Origin: an uncultured Saprospiraceae bacterium | Lineage (GTDB): Bacteria > Bacteroidota > Bacteroidia > Chitinophagales > Saprospiraceae | Assembly (NCBI GenBank): GCA_937929945.1 | Contig: CALFUK010000031.1 | Location: forward strand, 1 to 64,000 | DNA: 64,000 nt | Direction of reading: 5' to 3' | Shown here: piece by piece, positions 48,917-57,224 of the stretch | Numbering within the stretch: the first letter of the stretch is position 1 | How the letters are laid out: each line of letters starts with the position of its first letter | The notes under the pieces: model-generated | Database searches by the model: none | What the model was told of the DNA's origin: nothing | The model's input: the letters and a program-made list of their open reading frames with translations, nothing else | Made by a program: the position numbers and the translations under genes

Positions 48917-49801
48917 CTATTTGGTGATCTGTAAGAACTCTTCTTCGAGACGCTGCTTACGGGCCACCATGTGAGTCAGCGTGATGTCATGGTCAAAAGC
49001 CATGCGATTAATTTCAGAGATAGAGTGTGCAGGATCCATGGTGCCTTGGAGCATCCCTTTGTCTACACGTAGGTCCTTGATCCAGTTAAGGTCATTCAGC
49101 ATTCGATTAAGCTCGTCCATGTTTTCGGCTTTCAGCTCTATGAAAACGTCGCTGGAGAGGATTGACCCCACAGGACCCGTAGCAAGCATGACTCCATTTT
49201 TGATGATCGCTACATCCGAACAGATTTTTTCGACTTCGTCCAAGATATGACTAGCCAGGATGACTGTCTTGCCTGAGTCAGCTATCTGTGTTAGTGTCTG
49301 TCTGACCTCCGATATCCCTTGCGGATCGAGACCATTAGTGGGCTCATCAAAAATGACGACTTCGGGCTCGCCAATCATCGTAGCAGCGATGGCCAGCCGC
49401 TGCTTCATACCCAAAGAATAGGTCCTGAATGCCGACAGCTTTCGGTGTGAAAGATTCACTAAGTCAAGCACATGGTCGTAGTTATCTTGCTTGATGCCTT
49501 TGATGTGGCTTATGATCTTAAGATTATCCACGGCATTCTTGTAAGGATAAAAATTGGGAGTCTCTAAGATGGCGCCTATCTTCTTACGATGATAAGGACC
49601 ATACTTGCCGTCAAACCACTCGTAGCTTCCGGTATCCGCCTTCAAAATACCGAGAATGATGCCGAGGGTGGTAGTCTTACCGCTGCCATTAGGACCTAAA
49701 AGTCCATACACCTTGCCAGCTTCAATCTCTAAGTTTAGATTTTCGAGCGCTGTGATTTTGCCATAGTTTTTGCTAAGTCCCTTAATGGTGAGTACTGCCA
49801 T
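48917..49801 (-). CDS. ABC transporter ATP-binding protein (CcmA/NatA type)
   Basis: A 294-residue cytoplasmic ATPase. Walker A is GPNGSGKT, the signature is YSLGMKQRLAIA, Walker B is VVIFDEPTNGLDP, and the switch histidine is in ILASHILDEVEKI. The C-terminal ~80 residues form the small extra domain common in ABC-2 exporters. It pairs with the permease that follows. It runs divergently from the his operon, with about 160 bp between its start and the his leader ATG. Confidence 0.92.
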   Translation of the reverse strand: MAVLTIKGLSKNYGKITALENLNLEIEAGKVYGLLGPNGSGKTTTLGIILGILKADTGSYEWFDGKYGPYHRKKIGAILETPNFYPYKNAVDNLKIISHIKGIKQDNYDHVLDLVNLSHRKLSAFRTYSLGMKQRLAIAATMIGEPEVVIFDEPTNGLDPQGISEVRQTLTQIADSGKTVILASHILDEVEKICSDVAIIKNGVMLATGPVGSILSSDVFIELKAENMDELNRMLNDLNWIKDLRVDKGMLQGTMDPAHSISEINRMAFDHDITLTHMVARKQRLEEEFLQITK

Positions 49802-49921
49802 AAGTTGGTTTTATTATACCAGCAAGATAATCAATAGATCATCACAAATAGAAGTAAATGGATGAACGCCAATGAGGCATAGACCAATCGCTGTGAATTA
49901 TTAATAATTACGGTGTTTACT

Positions 49922-49951
49922 TTTATCCTATGTATAAAGGTCTTACTTTCG
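49922..49951 (+). promoter_or_regulatory. Predicted promoter of the his operon
   Basis: TACTTTCG (49944-49951) differs from the Bacteroidota -7 consensus TAnnTTTG at one position. TTTA at 49922-49925 is a one-mismatch -33 box 18 bp upstream. The -7 box ends nine bases before the his leader ATG, close to the arrangement at the trp leader. Confidence 0.35.
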
Positions 49952-49960
49952 TAATAGAAA

Positions 49961-50017
49961 ATGATTAAGACGTACACAAATACAATCCATCATCATGACT
50001 TGCTGAGAAGCGAGTGA
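49961..50017 (+). CDS. hisL: his operon leader peptide with three consecutive His codons
   Basis: An 18-codon frame, MIKTYTNTIHHHDLLRSE, ends in TGA 28 bp before the terminator stem. The CAT CAT CAT run at 49988-49996 would stall ribosomes under histidine starvation. AATACAATC (49979-49987), just before the His codons, is perfectly complementary to GATTGTATT (50019-50027) just after the stop, so ribosome position can open or close this pairing. AGCGAGT (50009-50015) could also compete for the left arm of the terminator with one mismatch. The role in attenuation is inferred from this classical layout. No Shine-Dalgarno sequence is visible. Confidence 0.9.
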   Translation: MIKTYTNTIHHHDLLRSE

Positions 50018-50045
50018 AGATTGTATTGATAATAGATATAATATG

Positions 50046-50076
50046 ACCCGCTCTCTTTTAGATAGCGGGTTTTTTT
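50046..50076 (+). terminator. Intrinsic terminator of the his attenuator
   Basis: ACCCGCT (50046-50052) pairs with AGCGGGT (50064-50070) around an 11-base loop and is followed by a run of T to 50076. It lies between the His-codon leader peptide and hisG, 28 bp before the hisG ATG. Confidence 0.9.
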
Positions 50077-50104
50077 GTTTTAGGACATAATTGAAATTGA
50101 CAAC

Positions 50105-50959
50105 ATGCTGAAAATTGCCATTCAAAAATCTGGACGACTCCACGATGAGTCAATCAAACTGCTGAAACAGTGTGGCCTGAAAGTAAACAAAGGCTTGGAC
50201 CAACTGAAGGCGGAGGTGATTGGCTTTCCCGCTGAGCTGCTCTATCTAAGGAATTCAGATATCCCGCAGTATGTGGCAGACGGCGTTTGTGATATTGCCA
50301 TCCTGGGAGAAAATACTGTGATCGAAAAAAACAAAGGCCTCCAGATCCATGAGAAGCTTGGCTTCTCCAAGTGCCGCCTATCTATAGCAGTGCCTAAGGC
50401 TGAGCAAGGCTATACCAGTATCAAAAGCCTCCAAGGCAAAAAGATAGCCACCTCCTATCCGCACACGCTCCAGCAATATCTGAATCAGCATCAAGTCAAA
50501 GCAGACATACATCTGATTTCAGGTTCTGTGGAAATAGCACCGAACATTGGACTGGCTGATGCCATTTGTGATCTTGTCAGCAGCGGTAGCACACTGTTTA
50601 AAAATGGGCTGGAGGAGAAAGACATCATCCTAAAATCAGAGGCCTGTCTGGTCAGTCGGCAGTCATTATCTGAGGAGCACACAGAGCTCTTGGACCAGCT
50701 CTTATTTAGAATAAGATCAGTGCTAAATGCGTCGCAGTATAAATACATTCTGATGAATGTGCCTAATGAAAATCTACAGAAGGTATCTGATATATTGCCA
50801 GTACTAAAGAGCCCTACGGTGCTGCCACTGATGGATAAGGACTGGAGTTCGCTGCATTCTGTCATTGCTGAGAATGATTTTTGGGGCGTGATCAATCAGC
50901 TGAAAGAATATGGAGCAGAAGACATCTTGGTCATTCCTATCGAAAAAATGGTAGTCTAA
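50105..50959 (+). CDS. hisG: ATP phosphoribosyltransferase, long form
   Basis: Catalyses the first committed step of histidine synthesis, ATP plus PRPP to PR-ATP. At 284 residues it is the long form, with a C-terminal regulatory HisG_C domain (about 210-284, ending EYGAEDILVIPIEKMVV), so no HisZ subunit is expected. Catalytic-domain motifs include the start LKIAIQKSGRL, DGVCDIAILGENTV and the PRPP loop region DAICDLVSSGSTLFKNGL. It is the first structural gene after the His attenuator and overlaps hisD by one base (TAATG). Confidence 0.96.
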   Translation: MLKIAIQKSGRLHDESIKLLKQCGLKVNKGLDQLKAEVIGFPAELLYLRNSDIPQYVADGVCDIAILGENTVIEKNKGLQIHEKLGFSKCRLSIAVPKAEQGYTSIKSLQGKKIATSYPHTLQQYLNQHQVKADIHLISGSVEIAPNIGLADAICDLVSSGSTLFKNGLEEKDIILKSEACLVSRQSLSEEHTELLDQLLFRIRSVLNASQYKYILMNVPNENLQKVSDILPVLKSPTVLPLMDKDWSSLHSVIAENDFWGVINQLKEYGAEDILVIPIEKMVV

Positions 50960-52233
50960 TGAATCGATATCACAAGCCGACACGAGAGGAGATCAGCACG
51001 ATATGCACACGGCCAGCGATGGATGTGAGTGCCTTAGCGGAAACGGTCAATCACATCTTTCAAAAAATCACTCAGTATGGTGATGCCGCACTTTTAGATT
51101 TCACAGAGAAGTTTGATAAGATCAAGCTGGACCACCTGCTGGTATCAGAATCAGAGATAATGGGTGCCGCTAATTCGATCCCTGTGCACTTACAGAAGGC
51201 CATCACGATAGCCCACGGTAACATCACCAGATTTCATCAGATGCAGCAATCTGAAATTATCAAAGTCGAGACCTCAGAAGGCGTGAGCTGCTGGCAGAAG
51301 TCAGTACCGATTGAGAAAGTCGGCTTATACATACCAGGCGGCACGGCTCCGCTTTTTTCTACCGTCTTGATGCTGGCTATACCTGCTACCATAGCTGGCT
51401 GCGAAGAGATCGTCCTGTGCACACCGCCGGATCAGTATGGAGCCATTCATCCGGCTATCCTTTACACGGCACATCTGTGTGGTGTCACCACCATAGTGAA
51501 GGCTGGTGGGGCCCAAGCGATAGCCGCTATGAGCATCGGGACCCATACTGTGACTAAGGTGGACAAGATATTCGGACCTGGGAATCAATACGTCACTGCA
51601 GCTAAGATGCAAGCCTTCGCCTCAGGTACGGCCATTGATATGCCTGCAGGTCCATCAGAGGCCTTAGTCTTTGCTGATGAGACAGGGCACCCAGAGTTCA
51701 TCGCTTCTGACTTACTTTCTCAAGCGGAGCACGGTGTAGATAGTCAGGTCATATTTGTGACTACGGATGAGAGTTTGGTGGATCGTGTAGAGGCAGCAAT
51801 AGAAGAGCAGATCAGCTCATTACCTAGGCAGGAGATAGCATCATTATCCCTTGCTCACAGCCATGCTGTAAGCTATGAAGATGCTGATGCTGCCTTTGCA
51901 TTCATTAATGAGTATGCTCCTGAGCACTTCATCATCAGTTCTGATCAGAGCGAATCATATATAGATCGAATCAAGAATGCTGGATCGGTCTTCTTGGGGA
52001 ATTACACTCCAGAAAGCGCCGGTGACTATGCATCTGGGACCAATCATACGCTGCCCACGAATGGACATGCCAAGGCCTTCTCGGGTGTGAATCTAGATTC
52101 ATTCTGTAAGAAAATAACCTTTCAACATATTTCAGAGCAGGGCTTAGCTGGACTCGGGCAGACCATCATCGACATGGCAGAGGCCGAGCAGCTACAGGCT
52201 CATGCTAATGCTGTCAAAATCAGACTTCGATGA
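50959..52233 (+). CDS. hisD: Histidinol dehydrogenase
   Basis: Oxidises L-histidinol to L-histidine in two NAD-dependent steps with a zinc ion. The 424-residue protein has KVGLYIPGGTAPLFSTVLM, KIFGPGNQYVTAAK, DMPAGPSEALVFADE, the zinc/catalytic region DLLSQAEHGVDSQ, and EYAPEHFIIS with the general base. I use the ATG at 50959, which overlaps the hisG stop and gives MNRYHKPTREEI; a longer frame from 50881 lies wholly within hisG. The 3' end overlaps hisC by 4 bp. Confidence 0.96.
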   Translation: MNRYHKPTREEISTICTRPAMDVSALAETVNHIFQKITQYGDAALLDFTEKFDKIKLDHLLVSESEIMGAANSIPVHLQKAITIAHGNITRFHQMQQSEIIKVETSEGVSCWQKSVPIEKVGLYIPGGTAPLFSTVLMLAIPATIAGCEEIVLCTPPDQYGAIHPAILYTAHLCGVTTIVKAGGAQAIAAMSIGTHTVTKVDKIFGPGNQYVTAAKMQAFASGTAIDMPAGPSEALVFADETGHPEFIASDLLSQAEHGVDSQVIFVTTDESLVDRVEAAIEEQISSLPRQEIASLSLAHSHAVSYEDADAAFAFINEYAPEHFIISSDQSESYIDRIKNAGSVFLGNYTPESAGDYASGTNHTLPTNGHAKAFSGVNLDSFCKKITFQHISEQGLAGLGQTIIDMAEAEQLQAHANAVKIRLR

Positions 52234-53270
52234 TCATAGATTTAGTTCGACCCCATATCAGATCTCTCATACCATATAGTTCTGCCCGTTCAGAATTCGA
52301 TGGTCGAGCAGATATTCTTTTGGATGCAAATGAGAATCCGCATGACTTCGACTACAGTAGGTATCCTGATCCTGACCAAAAAGCTCTTAAGGCTGAGCTG
52401 GCCAAGATCAAAGCAGTGGATCAAGAGAAGCTCTTTGTAGGCAATGGCTCTGATGAGATCATTGACATACTAATACGCTCTTTTTGTATTCCATCAGAGG
52501 ATACGATTCTGACATTCAGGCCCAGCTTCAGTATGTATGATTTTTCTGCTGCGCTGAATCAGATTGAGATTCGAGCCGTCGACTTGAGGCCAGATTTCAC
52601 CTTGGACGTAGATGCTTTTACTCAGGCCATCCAGGCGACGGACAAGATCATTTTCATCTGTTCTCCCAATAATCCCTCTGGGAATATTATGGTGAGCCAC
52701 CAAGAGATACAGGATGTCTGCAGCGCGGCACCAGGCTTAGTCGTGGTAGACGAGGCATACATTGACTTTGCGGAGCAGCCTTCTGCGTCATCATTGGATA
52801 TTGATAACTTAGTGGTCCTGCAGACCTTCTCAAAATCATACGGATCAGCGGGTATCAGATTAGGCATCGGCATTGCTCATCCGGACGTGATCCATGTACT
52901 GCGCTCTGTCAAGCTGCCTTACAATGTGAGTGCTATTACATCTGAGTACGCACTAAAACTTCTTGAAAATTTTAGCCAGATAGAGAAATCAATAAGTGAT
53001 ATAATCGCAGAAAAAGAAGACCTGCAGCGCGCTCTTCCAGCTATACCTGTGGTAGAAGAGGTATTTTCGACGGACTCTAATTTTTTCTTGATTCGCTTTT
53101 CGGATGCGAATGGAGTTTACGAGGAATTAGTCAATCACGGCATCATTGTCAGAGATCGATCCAAAGAATTGCACTGTGATAACTGCCTGAGAATTACGAT
53201 TGGGACGGCAGAGGAAAATAAAAACTTACTTAATGTACTGATGGCCATGGATACTCAGGCTATGAAGTAA
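52230..53270 (+). CDS. hisC: Histidinol-phosphate aminotransferase
   Basis: PLP-dependent transfer of an amino group from glutamate to imidazole-acetol phosphate. The 346-residue class II-like aminotransferase has LDANENPHDFDYSRYPDP near the N-terminus, FVGNGSDEIID, CSPNNPSGNIM, the aspartate motif VVDEAYIDFAEQ, and the PLP lysine in TFSKSYGSAGIRLG. It starts with an ATGA overlap on hisD and is separated from hisB by about 70 bp of AT-rich sequence. Confidence 0.95.
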   Translation: MIIDLVRPHIRSLIPYSSARSEFDGRADILLDANENPHDFDYSRYPDPDQKALKAELAKIKAVDQEKLFVGNGSDEIIDILIRSFCIPSEDTILTFRPSFSMYDFSAALNQIEIRAVDLRPDFTLDVDAFTQAIQATDKIIFICSPNNPSGNIMVSHQEIQDVCSAAPGLVVVDEAYIDFAEQPSASSLDIDNLVVLQTFSKSYGSAGIRLGIGIAHPDVIHVLRSVKLPYNVSAITSEYALKLLENFSQIEKSISDIIAEKEDLQRALPAIPVVEEVFSTDSNFFLIRFSDANGVYEELVNHGIIVRDRSKELHCDNCLRITIGTAEENKNLLNVLMAMDTQAMK

Positions 53271-53339
53271 ATACACTACATAGTGAGTAATAAATTAATA
53301 TTACTTACTGCTACACATTCAATTAAAAAATATGTGTGA

Positions 53340-54461
53340 ATGAAAAAATTATTGATATTAGATCGAGATGGGACCATCATTCAGGAGGCTGAGGATCAGA
53401 TGCTCAATGAAATACATAAGATCAGGTTCTTGCCTCGGTGCATCAGCTACTTAGCGAAAATCGCAAGCCAGTTCGACTATGAGTTTGTGATGATCACGAA
53501 TCAAGATGATCTCGGTGGGCCTACATTTCCTGAAAAGGATTTTTGGCCTTGTCATGAGTTGATCATTGATACACTGGCAGCAGAGGGAGTCATATTTGAT
53601 GGGGTCTATATTGACAGGCATCTACCAGAAGATAAGTCTCCATACCGCAAGCCAGGTACTGCCATGCTTAAAAAATACATGGCTGGTGACTATGATTTAG
53701 CTCACTCCATCGTTATTGGCGATCGCTGGTCAGATATAGAGTTGGCTAGAAATCTGGGGTCGAGATCTATTCTTATATCATCGGATTATTCAGAAGAGCC
53801 ATCACACGTAGAGTCCCTCAAGCCCAGTGTAGACCTTTACACTGACAACTGGAAGGATATCTACAATCACTTAGTGCGGCAAGATCGGCTGGCCATCGTA
53901 GAGCGTAATACGAATGAGACGAAGATTAGAGCTAAGCTCAATTTGGACGGTACAGGTCTGTCTGATTGTCATACCGGCTTGGAGTTTTTCGATCACATGC
54001 TGGATCAGCTAGCTAAGCATGGTGGAGTGGATCTGACGGTGCAGGCTGATGGAGACTTAGAAATAGATGAGCATCATACCATAGAGGATACCGCCATCGT
54101 CCTGGGTCAGCTTTATCGAGAGGCCTTAGCCAAGAAGGCTGGAATCGAGCGCTATGGATTCAATCTGCCCATGGATGACTGTCTGGCAGAAGTCGCTGTG
54201 GATTTTGGAGGTAGAGCCTGGCTGGTGTGGGATGTGACATTTCAAAGAGAGAAAGTAGGGGATATGCCGACGGAGATGGTCTATCATTTCTTTAAGTCAT
54301 TCTCTGATCATGCGCAGTGTAATCTTAATATCAAAGTGAGCGGTGACAATGAACATCATAAAATAGAAGCATTATTCAAGGCTTTTGCCAGAGCGATCAA
54401 AATGGCTAAGACAAGAGATGTGAATAATATGAGTCTGCCATCCACTAAGGGTGTATTATAA
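53340..54461 (+). CDS. hisB: Bifunctional histidinol-phosphatase / imidazoleglycerol-phosphate dehydratase
   Basis: A 373-residue fusion. The N-terminal HAD phosphatase (about 1-165) has the nucleophile motif LLILDRDGTI, MITNQDD and GDRWSDIELARNLG. The C-terminal IGPD domain (about 185-373) has the metal-binding HTGLEFFDHMLDQLAKHGG, DEHHTIEDTAI and NEHHKIEALFKAFARA. In the HAD part the segment YIDRHLPEDKSPYRKP replaces the Cys-His-Cys-Cys zinc loop of E. coli HisB: the three cysteines become Asp, Ser and Tyr, and only the histidine remains. The loop probably does not bind zinc. The gene carries out steps 6 and 8 of histidine synthesis. Confidence 0.95.
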   Translation: MKKLLILDRDGTIIQEAEDQMLNEIHKIRFLPRCISYLAKIASQFDYEFVMITNQDDLGGPTFPEKDFWPCHELIIDTLAAEGVIFDGVYIDRHLPEDKSPYRKPGTAMLKKYMAGDYDLAHSIVIGDRWSDIELARNLGSRSILISSDYSEEPSHVESLKPSVDLYTDNWKDIYNHLVRQDRLAIVERNTNETKIRAKLNLDGTGLSDCHTGLEFFDHMLDQLAKHGGVDLTVQADGDLEIDEHHTIEDTAIVLGQLYREALAKKAGIERYGFNLPMDDCLAEVAVDFGGRAWLVWDVTFQREKVGDMPTEMVYHFFKSFSDHAQCNLNIKVSGDNEHHKIEALFKAFARAIKMAKTRDVNNMSLPSTKGVL

Positions 54462-54480
54462 TAATGTAAAGTAAGAAGAT

Positions 54481-55074
54481 GTGATTGCAATAATTGATTA
54501 TGATGCTGGAAATACCTGTAGTGTGATGAATGCTATGAAGCGGCTCAGCGCTGACTACGTACTCACTGATGACCCTGAAGCAATCCTCAATGCAGAAAGA
54601 GTCATATTCCCAGGTGTAGGTCACGCGACTCAGGCGATGAAGTCATTGCGAGATAAACAATTGGTGGAAGTGATTCGATCAGTCACAAAGCCTTTGTTAG
54701 GCATCTGTGTCGGGATGCAGCTGCTCAATCGATTTTCGGTGGAAGGGGATACCACCTGCTTAGGTATCATGGATAGTGTGGTGGAGAAATTCGTCCCTCT
54801 ACCAGCTGAGCCATTTCAGAAAGTGCCGCACATGGGTTGGAACCAAATCAATCAGTTGCAAGGTGATTTATTTAAAGGTATTGAGCATGATGCTTACGTT
54901 TACTTTGTCCACAGCTACTTTGTGGCACAAAATGAGTTTACGATCGGTACAGCCGACTACAATCATTTGTTTTCAGCTGCAGTGCAAAAAGATAACTTTT
55001 ACGGACTCCAGTTTCACGTAGAGAAGAGTGGAACAACTGGAGAACAGATACTCACGAATTTTTTGAATTTATGA
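54481..55074 (+). CDS. hisH: Imidazole glycerol phosphate synthase, glutaminase subunit
   Basis: Releases ammonia from glutamine and channels it to HisF. The 197-residue class I amidotransferase has VIFPGVGHATQAM, the nucleophile in LLGICVGMQLL, and His/Glu in QFHVEKSG, where most HisH proteins have QFHPEKSG. The start is GTG, placed because MIAIIDYDAGNTCSV is the standard HisH N-terminus. It lies 19 bp after hisB and overlaps hisA by 4 bp. Confidence 0.94.
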   Translation: MIAIIDYDAGNTCSVMNAMKRLSADYVLTDDPEAILNAERVIFPGVGHATQAMKSLRDKQLVEVIRSVTKPLLGICVGMQLLNRFSVEGDTTCLGIMDSVVEKFVPLPAEPFQKVPHMGWNQINQLQGDLFKGIEHDAYVYFVHSYFVAQNEFTIGTADYNHLFSAAVQKDNFYGLQFHVEKSGTTGEQILTNFLNL

Positions 55075-55796
55075 TCAGAATATTACCTGCTATAGATATC
55101 ATAGATGGCCAATGTGTACGCCTGTCAAAGGGCGACTATGATACGAAAAAAGTATACCATAAGGATCCGCTTGTAGCCGCTGAGTCCTTCTTAGACTTAG
55201 GGGTAGAGCAGATCCACGTGGTGGATTTAGATGGGGCCAAAAAACACGCTCCTGTAAATCTAAAAGTCGTGGAGCAGATCAAATCCAAGACAGGTCTGAA
55301 GATAGAATTTGGAGGCGGCGTGAAGACGGATGCAGCTTTGAAAGATGTTTTTAATGCAGGAGTGGATCAAGTCATTATAGGAAGTCTTGCGATTAAAGAT
55401 CCAGAACGGGTGCAGCATTGGCTCAGTGAAAATGATCCCGATGCATTTATCATTGGGGCTGATGTGGATGACGGATTTATCTCTATTAATGGCTGGCAAG
55501 AAAGAAGTGAAATCAAACTTTTCGATTTTATCAGTGAGTTCAAATCTCATCAAGCAAGGTATTTCTTATGCACAGATATTTCCAAAGATGGTATGCTCAT
55601 GGGTTCATCAGAGGGACTGTATCAGCAGGTCATGCAGGCGCATCCTGATGTGAAACTCATCGCGAGCGGTGGTGTCAGCTCCACAGAGGAGATTCTTCGG
55701 CTGGATGCGATGGGCTGCGATGCTGCTATCATCGGGAAGGCCATTTATGAAGGCAAAATAGATATGAAAGAATTAAAGAACATCATCAATACTTGA
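55071..55796 (+). CDS. hisA: ProFAR isomerase (HisA)
   Basis: Amadori isomerase that converts ProFAR to PRFAR. The 241-residue (beta/alpha)8 barrel starts [24 protein letters not shown] with the catalytic aspartate in PAID. It has the two phosphate loops ([14 protein letters not shown] and [11 protein letters not shown]) and the second catalytic aspartate in [14 protein letters not shown]. It overlaps hisH by 4 bp and is 1 bp from hisF. Confidence 0.96.
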   Translation: MIRILPAIDIIDGQCVRLSKGDYDTKKVYHKDPLVAAESFLDLGVEQIHVVDLDGAKKHAPVNLKVVEQIKSKTGLKIEFGGGVKTDAALKDVFNAGVDQVIIGSLAIKDPERVQHWLSENDPDAFIIGADVDDGFISINGWQERSEIKLFDFISEFKSHQARYFLCTDISKDGMLMGSSEGLYQQVMQAHPDVKLIASGGVSSTEEILRLDAMGCDAAIIGKAIYEGKIDMKELKNIINT

Positions 55797-55797
55797 T

Positions 55798-56550
55798 ATG
55801 CTAGCCAAAAGAATTATTCCTTGTCTAGATATCAAGGGTGGACGGACCGTAAAAGGCGTAAATTTTGAGCAGCTACGAGATGCAGGTGATCCTGTAGAGC
55901 TGGCCAGAATCTATGCAGATGAGGGTGCTGACGAGTTAGTCTTTCTGGATATATCAGCCACATTGGAAGGCAGGAAGACCTTGTATGATCTTGTCCGCCG
56001 AGTGGGTGAAGAAGTGAATATTCCTTATGCCGTCGGAGGGGGTATTTCCAGTGTCGATCAGGTATACACCTTGCTGAGATGTGGCGCGGAGAAGATCTCC
56101 ATCAACTCATCTGCTGTGAGGAATCCAGGCCTGATCTCAGAGATAGCGAATGAATACGGAGCACAATGCGTGATTGTTGCCATTGATGCGAAGCAGGTAG
56201 AAGGAAGGTGGATCGTACATACGCACGGTGGGACTAAGCCGACTGAGTTAGGTCTGTTCGATTGGGCCAGGAGAGTGCAAGAAATGGGTGCGGGAGAGAT
56301 TCTCTTTACTTCTATGGATCATGATGGCACCAAGAATGGCTTCGCGATCGAGGCTTTGAAGAAAATGAATCAGACGGTATCCATACCAGTGATCGCTTCT
56401 GGAGGTGCGGGCACCAAGGCCCACTTTAAAGACGTATTTGAGGAGGCTGATGCGGATGCGGCGCTGGCAGCCAGTGTCTTTCATTTTAAGGAAATACCCG
56501 TCCCGGAGCTGAAACGATACTTGAAAGATCATTCTATACAGATACGATAA
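55798..56550 (+). CDS. hisF: Imidazole glycerol phosphate synthase, cyclase subunit
   Basis: Uses HisH-derived ammonia to turn PRFAR into IGP and AICAR. The 250-residue barrel begins [36 protein letters not shown], the diagnostic HisF opening, with the first catalytic aspartate in CLDI. Also visible are [23 protein letters not shown] with the second aspartate, and [13 protein letters not shown]. It lies 1 bp after hisA. A 65-bp gap precedes hisIE. Confidence 0.97.
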   Translation: MLAKRIIPCLDIKGGRTVKGVNFEQLRDAGDPVELARIYADEGADELVFLDISATLEGRKTLYDLVRRVGEEVNIPYAVGGGISSVDQVYTLLRCGAEKISINSSAVRNPGLISEIANEYGAQCVIVAIDAKQVEGRWIVHTHGGTKPTELGLFDWARRVQEMGAGEILFTSMDHDGTKNGFAIEALKKMNQTVSIPVIASGGAGTKAHFKDVFEEADADAALAASVFHFKEIPVPELKRYLKDHSIQIR

Positions 56551-56615
56551 TAGCTAACTGATTCATAGCTCTTTGTATGATGATGAAAGGCTCAGAATCT
56601 CAAAATTAAATTTAC

Positions 56616-57221
56616 ATGCAAGTAAAATATGACAAGAATACAGGATTGGTTCCGGCCATCATTCAGGATGCAGCTACTCATAAAGTGCTGATGCTGGGTT
56701 ACATGAATGAAGAGTCATTAGCTAAGACAGAGGATACAGGTCTGGTGACTTTCTACAGCCGATCCAAGCAACGCCTGTGGACCAAAGGGGAGGAGAGTGG
56801 TCATCACTTAGTCGTACAGCAAATCTCTAATGATTGTGATGACGATACTTTGTTGATCAAAGCCACACCACAAGGGCCTACCTGTCACAAGGGGACGGAC
56901 ACCTGCTGGGGTGAGGATAATCAAGTAGACTCTTATCAGTTCTTAGCTGTACTGGAGAATATCATCAAGGACAGACACGCTAACCCTGATGATGAATCAT
57001 ATACCTCCAGCTTATTCAAGAAGGGCATCAATAAAGTAGCTCAGAAAGTAGGAGAGGAGGCAGTAGAGCTGGTCATAGAGGCCAAGGATGAAAATGACGA
57101 GCTCTTCAAGGGAGAGGCGGCGGATCTCATTTTTCACTATTTAGTTTTGCTGAGGGCTAAAGGCTTCGAACTTAATGACATCATCGATGTTTTACGGAGC
57201 AGACACCAAAAGAAAAATTGA
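56616..57221 (+). CDS. hisIE: Bifunctional phosphoribosyl-AMP cyclohydrolase / phosphoribosyl-ATP pyrophosphatase
   Basis: Carries out steps 2 and 3 of histidine synthesis. The N-terminal HisI domain (about 1-100) has VLMLGYMNEESLAKT, FYSRSKQRLWTKGEESGH and the metal motif DCDDDTLLIKATPQGPTCHKGTDTCW. The C-terminal HisE domain (about 108-201) has KKGINKVAQKVGEEAVELVIEAKD and ADLIFHYLVLLRAKG. The 201-residue length is normal for the fusion. With this gene the operon holds all structural genes for histidine synthesis from PRPP. Confidence 0.96.
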   Translation: MQVKYDKNTGLVPAIIQDAATHKVLMLGYMNEESLAKTEDTGLVTFYSRSKQRLWTKGEESGHHLVVQQISNDCDDDTLLIKATPQGPTCHKGTDTCWGEDNQVDSYQFLAVLENIIKDRHANPDDESYTSSLFKKGINKVAQKVGEEAVELVIEAKDENDELFKGEAADLIFHYLVLLRAKGFELNDIIDVLRSRHQKKN

Positions 57222-57224
57222 GAC

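Noticed and set aside
50881-50958. N-terminal extension of HisD
   Set aside because: It lies in the hisG coding region; the ATG overlapping the hisG stop gives a normal HisD start.
55207-55221. CCACGTGG palindrome as a possible parS-like site
   Set aside because: It lies within the hisA coding sequence and lacks the TGTTTC/GAAACA arms of parS.
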